Positions 1 through 4,258 of a stretch of DNA of 6,613 nucleotides are shown here, one piece after another; within the stretch, counting starts at the first letter, position 1, and each line of letters opens with the position of its first letter. The notes under the pieces were generated by a model. The model ran no database searches and had not been told where the DNA came from. It saw only the letters and a program-made list of their open reading frames with translations. This stretch comes from JAFGTF01 sp035527995 (lineage in GTDB: Bacteria > Spirochaetota > B62-G9 > DRHN01), in assembly GCA_035527995.1 (NCBI GenBank), contig DATKZJ010000038.1, positions 1 through 6,613 of the forward strand. Reading direction: 5' to 3'. The position numbers were made by a program, and so were the translations under genes.

Positions 1-1
1 G

Positions 2-391
2 ATGAATGTACCGTTTACCGCATGGCTGATGACAGGGTTTATCGGAGAGATCCCGGACGAGCTTACAGAGGCGGCGCTCATAGACGGCTGCTCGAGGTGG
101 TCGGCGTTTTTAAGGGTCGTAGTGCCTCTCGTGGGACCGGGTCTCGCTGCGAGCGGAATATTTGCCTTCCTTACCTCCTGGAACGAGTTTGCCATCGCAA
201 GCGTTCTGACGAGGACGACTGCATCCAAGACGTTTCCGGTAGGGCTTTTCGACTTTACCGCAGAGTTCGTTTCCGACTGGAGGGGCATGTGCGCCATGTC
301 GGTAATAATGCTCATTCCTGCGATCATTTTCGTCATCATCGTGCAACGGCACCTCGTCAGGGGCCTCACCCTGGGAGCGATAAAGGGGTAA
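2..391 (+). CDS. Carbohydrate ABC transporter permease, MalG/CUT1 type (5'-truncated by window edge)
   Basis: This is the C-terminal 129 residues of an inner-membrane permease subunit that would pair with a second permease, an ATPase and a solute-binding protein to import a sugar or oligosaccharide. The visible part contains the cytoplasmic EAA loop that contacts the ATPase (residues about 22-46, with EAALIDG followed by the VVPLVGPG stretch). It also has two hydrophobic membrane segments (about 47-60 and 97-115) and the polar tail ending RGLTLGAIKG that is typical of MalG-like permeases. MalG-family proteins are usually about 270-300 residues, so roughly half is missing; the Met at position 2 aligns with an internal NLPF-like region of the family and is not the true start. 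The next gene begins 42 bp downstream with no terminator between, suggesting co-transcription. The family call is strong. The substrate cannot be read from this fragment; the adjacent mutarotase makes a 6-deoxy-hexose plausible. Confidence 0.93.
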   Translation: MNVPFTAWLMTGFIGEIPDELTEAALIDGCSRWSAFLRVVVPLVGPGLAASGIFAFLTSWNEFAIASVLTRTTASKTFPVGLFDFTAEFVSDWRGMCAMSVIMLIPAIIFVIIVQRHLVRGLTLGAIKG

Positions 392-420
392 TAACTGTAC
401 ATGGAAGATACATAGAAAAA

Positions 421-426
421 GGAGGA
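421..426 (+). promoter_or_regulatory. Strong Shine-Dalgarno site for the mutarotase gene
   Basis: An AAAGGAGGA stretch ends at 426, seven bases before the ATG at 434. It is the most canonical ribosome-binding site in the window and fixes the start of the mutarotase-like gene. Confidence 0.8.
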
Positions 427-433
427 GATCTCG

Positions 434-757
434 ATGCAAAGGCACGGCTCGGTTTTGAAAATCAGGCCTGAAAAGCTCGAAGAATACAAGCTGTACCACA
501 AGTCGGTTTGGCCCGAGGTACTGAAGATGATAAAAAAATGCAACATCCGAAACTACTCTATCTATCACAAGGACGGGTACCTCTTCAGCTACTTCGAGTA
601 CCTCGGCGACGATTTTGAGGGCGATATGGAGCGGATGTCGGCACATCCCAGGACACAGGAGTGGTGGACCGTTATGAAGCCCATGCAGATTCCTCTTTCG
701 ACGAAAAAGGAGGGGGAGTGGTGGGCCGAGATGGAGGAGGTTTTCCATACGGATTGA
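434..757 (+). CDS. rhaM: L-rhamnose mutarotase-like protein (RhaM / DUF718 family)
   Basis: This 107-residue cytoplasmic protein matches the small dimeric RhaM family, which interconverts the alpha and beta anomers of L-rhamnose (or a related 6-deoxy-sugar) so that the isomerase receives its preferred form. Family hallmarks can be seen in order: Tyr18 and His22 (the active-site pair in E. coli RhaM by recalled alignment), the WPE motif at 26-28, the NYSIY strand at 40-44, the tandem Trp at 77-78, and the EVF motif near the C-terminus. Its length is close to E. coli RhaM (104 residues). The start is set by a strong ribosome-binding site. It follows a sugar ABC permease and precedes three URO-D-fold genes, which supports a sugar-catabolic operon. 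No rhamnose isomerase, kinase or aldolase is in the window, so the true sugar could be rhamnose, fucose or a derivative. The family assignment is firm; the substrate is inferred. Confidence 0.9.
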   Translation: MQRHGSVLKIRPEKLEEYKLYHKSVWPEVLKMIKKCNIRNYSIYHKDGYLFSYFEYLGDDFEGDMERMSAHPRTQEWWTVMKPMQIPLSTKKEGEWWAEMEEVFHTD

Positions 758-793
758 GGATCATGAAGAAGAATCGGTGTTCGGAAAACCTTC

Positions 794-800
794 GGGGGGA
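794..800 (+). promoter_or_regulatory. Probable ribosome-binding site deciding the first URO-D start
   Basis: A GGGGGGA run lies 6 bp before the ATG at 807. The alternative in-frame GTG at 777 has no well-spaced purine-rich site, since GAGGA at 756-760 is 16 bp away. This favours the ATG at 807 and drops ten residues (MFGKPSGGIT) that do not resemble a family N-terminus. Confidence 0.55.
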
Positions 801-806
801 ATAACG

Positions 807-1979
807 ATGGAACGCTCGTCAGGCTGTGTGAAAAAACTCAAAAGAATGAACAGGGCCCTGCACCACCAGGAGCCTGACAGAGTACCAATATCCGACTTCT
901 TCTGGGGAAGCTTCGTAGAACGCTGGAAAAGCGAGCTCGGGCTGGCAGACGATACGGATATCTACCGCTACTACGACCTCGACTGGATCGTCACAGTCCC
1001 GAACATGGACCCTCACATTAAGAGGTTCGAGATCGTTCGGGAGACCGAGGAGGAGGTTATTGTTCGCACAGGTTTCGAAGCAACAATAAGAAAAAAGTTC
1101 TGCGACCCGATGCCCGCCTTCCTCGAGTTCGATACGAACACCTTAGAAAAGATGAAGAACTTCGAGTTCGACGACCCCCGGGACGAACGTCGCTACATGT
1201 CCCGCGGTGATAACCAGATAGCCGGGGTGGGAGACGGGTTTGCGCGAGACCTCCCTCCCTGGGTCGAGACTGTGAGGTCTTTGCGCCCCGATTTCCCTGT
1301 ATACGGAAGCGTGTGCGAGGGGCATGAAACACTCTGGAGAATCATCGGGAGCGAGAACGTCCTTCTCTGGATAGGCCTCTACCCGGAGGAGCTCGGGAGG
1401 TTCATCGACCGTATCAACGATTTCGCTCTCGGCATCGCCGATGCGCAGATAAAGGCGGCAGGAGGGATGCTGGACGGGATGGTGATCTGGGGGGACGTTG
1501 CCTACAAGCACGACCTATTCTTCTCTCCGGAATACTGGAGGCACTGGTTCAAGCCCGGAGTAAAGGCAATAATCGATCTTTGTCACGACAGAGGACTGCC
1601 CGTGATATATCACGGCTGCGGAAATGTATCGAAGATATTCGAAGACTATATAGAGATAGGTGTCGATGCATACAACCCTCTCGAGGCAAAGGCAGGGATG
1701 GACGTGATAGACCTTCGAAGGCGATATGGGCATCGCATCGCCTTCTGCGGAAATATGGATGTGATGACGTGGGCCGGTGCATCGAAAAAGGAGCTGAAAA
1801 AGGTCGTGCTCACAAAGCTGAATGCAGCAAAGGGCGGGGGTTACATTTTCGGTTCCGACCACTCTGTGCCGAGCAACGTTTCCGGAGAAAGCTACGATTA
1901 CGTCGTCGGGCTCGTGAAAAAGTACGGGAGCTACCCGCTCAGGCTCGGAGAGTACGATATACCTGATATTCCGGGGTGA
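807..1979 (+). CDS. URO-D-fold protein, MtaA/CmuA-like (paralogue 1 of 3)
   Basis: This 390-residue protein has the uroporphyrinogen-decarboxylase (URO-D) TIM-barrel fold shared by HemE and by corrinoid/coenzyme M-type methyltransferases such as MtaA, MtbA and CmuA. The N-terminal block NRALHHQEPDRVP (about 15-27) is the usual opening of the non-HemE branch. The HemE substrate-binding motif (RQAGRYLPEYR-like) is absent, so haem synthesis is unlikely. A central IWGDVAYKHDLFFSP block (about 227-241) and a VIYHGCGN motif with His269 and Cys271 follow; His-X-Cys is part of the zinc site in the methyltransferases. The C-terminal element reads GGGYIFGSDHSVPSNV (about 343-358), with Ser-Asp-His where zinc methyltransferases often supply a Cys ligand; Cys314 (FCGNMD) is a possible substitute. 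A start at GTG 777 would add ten residues. Its stop overlaps the alternative GTG start of the next gene. The fold is confident; the reaction is unknown. Confidence 0.85.
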   Translation: MERSSGCVKKLKRMNRALHHQEPDRVPISDFFWGSFVERWKSELGLADDTDIYRYYDLDWIVTVPNMDPHIKRFEIVRETEEEVIVRTGFEATIRKKFCDPMPAFLEFDTNTLEKMKNFEFDDPRDERRYMSRGDNQIAGVGDGFARDLPPWVETVRSLRPDFPVYGSVCEGHETLWRIIGSENVLLWIGLYPEELGRFIDRINDFALGIADAQIKAAGGMLDGMVIWGDVAYKHDLFFSPEYWRHWFKPGVKAIIDLCHDRGLPVIYHGCGNVSKIFEDYIEIGVDAYNPLEAKAGMDVIDLRRRYGHRIAFCGNMDVMTWAGASKKELKKVVLTKLNAAKGGGYIFGSDHSVPSNVSGESYDYVVGLVKKYGSYPLRLGEYDIPDIPG

Positions 1980-1987
1980 AGGGCGAT

Positions 1988-3025
1988 ATGACATCGAAAC
2001 AGCGCGTTATAAAGACCTACAACTTCGAGCTGCCGGACAGGATTCCGCTCGATTTCTGCGCGGACAGTCCTGTTTACGAGAAAATCAGGAGAGAGGTTGG
2101 TGTAAAAAGCGGGCTCGAACTCATGGATTACTTCCACATAGACTTCAGGTGGGCGCGGCCCCGCTGGATCGGGCCGGAGCTGATAGACGGGAGGGGCAGG
2201 CGTACCGATTACTTCGGGATTCCCCGGGAGGGTGAGGCTTTCGGGTATTCGGGTGCGCACCCGCTCTCTTATGTGAAAACGAAGCGCGATGTCGAGGAGT
2301 ACCCGTGGCCGCGGGCAGAGTTCTGGGACTACGACGTTTTCGTCGAGGAGTGCGAGAGGTTCTCCGAGTACGCGGTGTACGGCGGCGCGTGGGGGTGGTT
2401 CTTCAATGCCGCGTGCGATCTTGTGGGGATGGAACGGTTTCTCATGCTGATGATGGATGACCCGGCCCTCGCGTATTCTATCATGGAACGCATAACCGAC
2501 TTCTTCTACGAGACGTCGAAAAACATGTTCGAAAAGGCTAAGGGAAAGATCGACATCTTCTTTACAGGAGACGACTACGGAACCCAGACATCTCCTCTTA
2601 TAAGCCTTCCCCTCTGGCGGAAGCTTATAAAGCCGCATATAGAAAGGCTGTACGGACTTGCGAAGTCATACGGGCTCTTTATCACCCAGCACTCCTGCGG
2701 GTGCGTGGTAGATTTTCTTCCTGACCTCGTCGAGCTGGGCCTCAGCGCAATCGAACCGGTACAGGTGAGAGCGAGGGGCATGGATTTTGAAAACCTTGCC
2801 GAGAGATTCAGGGGGAAGCTCGTGCTGCAGGGGTCGATAGATACCCAGAAGACCCTCCCGTTTGGTTCGGTAAATGACGTGAGAGAGGAGGTCCGCTCGA
2901 GGATTGCCCTCTTCAGGGGGAACGGGGGTTTCGTTCTCGGCCCTTCTCAGCATCTGTTGTCCCATGTCCCGGTCGCCAGCATACTTGCGATGTACGAGAC
3001 CGCCTGGGAGGAGGGCTGGGTGTGA
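1988..3025 (+). CDS. URO-D-fold protein (paralogue 2 of 3)
   Basis: This 345-residue protein is a second member of the URO-D superfamily. It opens with MTSKQRVIKTYNFELPDRIP, nearly the same start as paralogue 3, which supports the ATG at 1988 over the in-frame GTG at 1976 (the latter overlaps the previous stop as GTGA). AAGGG at 1979-1983 can serve as the ribosome-binding site. Visible blocks are TGDDYGTQTSPLIS (about 193-206), the active-site strand signature of this branch, and ITQHSCGCV (about 232-240) with His235 and Cys237 plus an extra Cys239. These are followed by IEPVQVRARGMD and VLQGSIDTQKTLPFG. Near the C-terminus, FVLGPSQHLLSHVP (about 315-328) has no Cys, so the third zinc ligand of MtaA-type enzymes is missing there. 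HemE arginine motifs are absent. It lies 8 bp after paralogue 1 and 22 bp before paralogue 3, so translation is probably coupled. The substrate is unknown. Confidence 0.86.
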   Translation: MTSKQRVIKTYNFELPDRIPLDFCADSPVYEKIRREVGVKSGLELMDYFHIDFRWARPRWIGPELIDGRGRRTDYFGIPREGEAFGYSGAHPLSYVKTKRDVEEYPWPRAEFWDYDVFVEECERFSEYAVYGGAWGWFFNAACDLVGMERFLMLMMDDPALAYSIMERITDFFYETSKNMFEKAKGKIDIFFTGDDYGTQTSPLISLPLWRKLIKPHIERLYGLAKSYGLFITQHSCGCVVDFLPDLVELGLSAIEPVQVRARGMDFENLAERFRGKLVLQGSIDTQKTLPFGSVNDVREEVRSRIALFRGNGGFVLGPSQHLLSHVPVASILAMYETAWEEGWV

Positions 3026-3033
3026 TGGCCTTT

Positions 3034-3039
3034 CGGGAG
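3034..3039 (+). promoter_or_regulatory. Ribosome-binding site deciding the third URO-D start
   Basis: CGGGAG sits 8 bp before the ATG at 3048. The reading frame stays open upstream to 2904, but that extension overlaps paralogue 2 by more than 100 bp and encodes a Cys/Pro/Arg-rich sequence unlike the family. The protein therefore begins MTSKERMLAAINREKPDRLP, as expected for the family. Confidence 0.65.
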
Positions 3040-3047
3040 TCTGGCGG

Positions 3048-4163
3048 ATGACATCCAAGGAGAGAATGCTCGCCGCGATAAACAGAGAGAAGCCTGACCG
3101 CCTCCCAGTCACAGTCCACCAGTGGCAGGGGTTTCATCTCGATACATATATGGGTGGGATGAGCGATGTCGAGGCCTTCGAATACTTCGGCATGGACGCT
3201 TCAGTCCAGTACTTCCAGGACATGGGACAGTTCTGGCTGGTTGATGCAGACTATACGAGATGCTCGACAGCAGAGTGGAAGGACGAGGTGAGAGTGGTGT
3301 GCGACGATCCCGACAGAAGGGTCAATCATCACACGATCCGGACTCCGGCCGGCAGACTCTCCTATAAGACCGCGGGAGACCGAAAGACGACCTGGATCAC
3401 CGAATATCTTATCAAGAAAGACGAGGACATCAACCTCATAAGAAGGTACATGCCGGTTCCGAAGCTCGAACCGGCCCCCATCTCTAAACTCTACGACCGC
3501 ATAGGCGATCGAGGGATCCTCCGCGGCTTCGTCTGGGGCGACCAGGCTTCCTGCTGGCAGCATGCGGCGTGTCTTATGGACATCACTCAGCTCATCTTCA
3601 GGGCGATCGACAGCCCTGAATGGGTACATGAATTCCTGCAGGTCCTTCTCGAAAAGAAGCTGAGGTTCATCGAATCGATGAAGGGTGCGAAGTTCGACCT
3701 CATCGAGACAGGAGGCGGAGCGTCTTCTTCAACACTCATATCCCCGAAGCTCCACGAAGAGTTCTGCCTTCCGTATGACAGGCAGATCCACGATGCCCTC
3801 CACGGCCTCGGGTTCAAAGTAACCTACCACACCTGCGGGGGAAACTACGGGATCGAGGATCTCATAGTTCGGAACGGCACAGACTGCTCGGAGACACTCG
3901 CCCCCATGAGCATCGGGGGAAACCAGGAACCGTGGGAATTCAAGCGCAAGATCGGCAGCCGGCTCTCACTTATCGGGGGCATGGACCAGTTCAGCGTTCT
4001 CACCGGAGGGACCGCGAAGGAAATCAGGGAGATGGTGTTCAGGCTCTTCGAGACCGTGGGATACGAGGGGGGCTATATCCTCTCCTGCGCCGATCACTTC
4101 TTCCATACTCCGCCGGAGAACATCAAAGTGTACGCAGACGCGGCAAAGGAATGTATATACTAG
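3048..4163 (+). CDS. URO-D-fold protein, MtaA/CmuA-like with full His-X-Cys...Cys set (paralogue 3 of 3)
   Basis: This 371-residue protein has the URO-D barrel and is the paralogue that most resembles a zinc-dependent methyltransferase. The N-terminus MTSKERMLAAINREKPDRLP is the canonical opening of the non-HemE branch. LIETGGGASSSTLISPKLHEEF (about 218-239, core ASSSTLISP) matches the active-site strand region. VTYHTCGGNYG (about 258-268) supplies His261 and Cys263. A C-terminal ILSCADHFFHTPPENI block (about 344-359) supplies Cys347, completing the His-X-Cys...Cys pattern associated with zinc and thiolate activation in MtaA/MtbA/CmuA-type proteins. HemE substrate-binding motifs are absent. 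It is the last plus-strand gene, ending at TAG 90 bp before the convergent acyl ligase fusion. In such enzymes a methyl group is usually moved between a corrinoid protein and a thiol or tetrahydropterin; no corrinoid partner is encoded here, so the partner is unknown. Confidence 0.87.
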   Translation: MTSKERMLAAINREKPDRLPVTVHQWQGFHLDTYMGGMSDVEAFEYFGMDASVQYFQDMGQFWLVDADYTRCSTAEWKDEVRVVCDDPDRRVNHHTIRTPAGRLSYKTAGDRKTTWITEYLIKKDEDINLIRRYMPVPKLEPAPISKLYDRIGDRGILRGFVWGDQASCWQHAACLMDITQLIFRAIDSPEWVHEFLQVLLEKKLRFIESMKGAKFDLIETGGGASSSTLISPKLHEEFCLPYDRQIHDALHGLGFKVTYHTCGGNYGIEDLIVRNGTDCSETLAPMSIGGNQEPWEFKRKIGSRLSLIGGMDQFSVLTGGTAKEIREMVFRLFETVGYEGGYILSCADHFFHTPPENIKVYADAAKECIY

Positions 4164-4253
4164 GGTCGGTGTACCGGTAACGGGGGTTGAGACCTACGGT
4201 CTCAACTTGAGCCGAAGGCGACAGAGGGATAAAGGACGTTGAGACCTACGGGC
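4164..4253. other. Intergenic region between convergent genes
   Basis: This 90-bp gap separates the stop codons of the plus-strand operon and the minus-strand fusion gene. Almost everything recognisable in it is the pair of palindromic repeats listed separately. The 31 bp between them (4207-4237) begins TTGAGCC, which is complementary to GGCTCAA at 4251-4257 in the second repeat. I see no coding sequence or promoter. Confidence 0.7.
4186..4206. repeat. Perfect palindromic repeat, copy 1 (possible terminator hairpin)
   Basis: Nine-base arms GTTGAGACC (4186-4194) and GGTCTCAAC (4198-4206) are perfect reverse complements around a TAC loop. The element starts 23 bp after the stop of the plus-strand operon, a suitable place for a 3' hairpin. 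No T-run follows on either strand, so classical intrinsic termination is not clearly supported; it may instead be a 3'-end-protecting hairpin or a member of a palindromic repeat family. Confidence 0.8.
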
Positions 4254-4258
4254 TCAAC
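4238..4258. repeat. Palindromic repeat, copy 2, overlapping the minus-strand stop codon
   Basis: This copy is identical to copy 1 at 20 of 21 positions (G at 4252 instead of T at 4200) and starts exactly 52 bp after it. The change leaves one mismatch in an otherwise paired stem, which extends by C4237-G4259. The TGA stop of the acyl ligase fusion (4254-4256 on the plus strand) lies inside the right arm, so the repeat contributes the end of that gene. There is no adjacent T-run. It could act as a terminator or mRNA-end hairpin for the minus-strand transcript. Confidence 0.8.

Noticed and set aside
392..433. Terminator or promoter between the permease and mutarotase genes
   Set aside because: No stable hairpin with a T-run and no convincing -35/-10 pair; only the ribosome-binding site is clear.
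110..748. Long minus-strand open frame opposite the permease and mutarotase (212 codons)
   Set aside because: It is antisense to two well-supported genes and has a low-complexity Leu/Pro/Arg-rich composition without a domain.
777..806. GTG at 777 as the start of URO-D paralogue 1
   Set aside because: No well-spaced ribosome-binding site, and the added ten residues do not resemble the family; ATG 807 is preferred, though not proven.
1931..2638. Long minus-strand open frame opposite URO-D paralogue 2 (235 codons)
   Set aside because: Its peptide shows no recognisable family and it lies antisense to a well-supported gene; GC-rich coding DNA often leaves such open frames.
2904..3047. Upstream extension of URO-D paralogue 3 to 2904
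   Set aside because: It overlaps paralogue 2 by more than 100 bp and encodes a sequence unlike the family; the ATG at 3048 gives the canonical N-terminus with a good ribosome-binding site.
807..4163. Annotation of the three genes as hemE (uroporphyrinogen decarboxylase in haem synthesis)
   Set aside because: The HemE N-terminal arginine-rich substrate motif is missing in all three, and each has a His-X-Cys motif seen in the methyltransferase branch instead.
4186..4258. Two palindromic repeats with a 31-bp spacer as a minimal CRISPR array
   Set aside because: Only two copies of 21 nt that are palindromic over the whole unit, one overlapping a coding end, with no cas genes and no leader; a hairpin pair between convergent genes explains it better.
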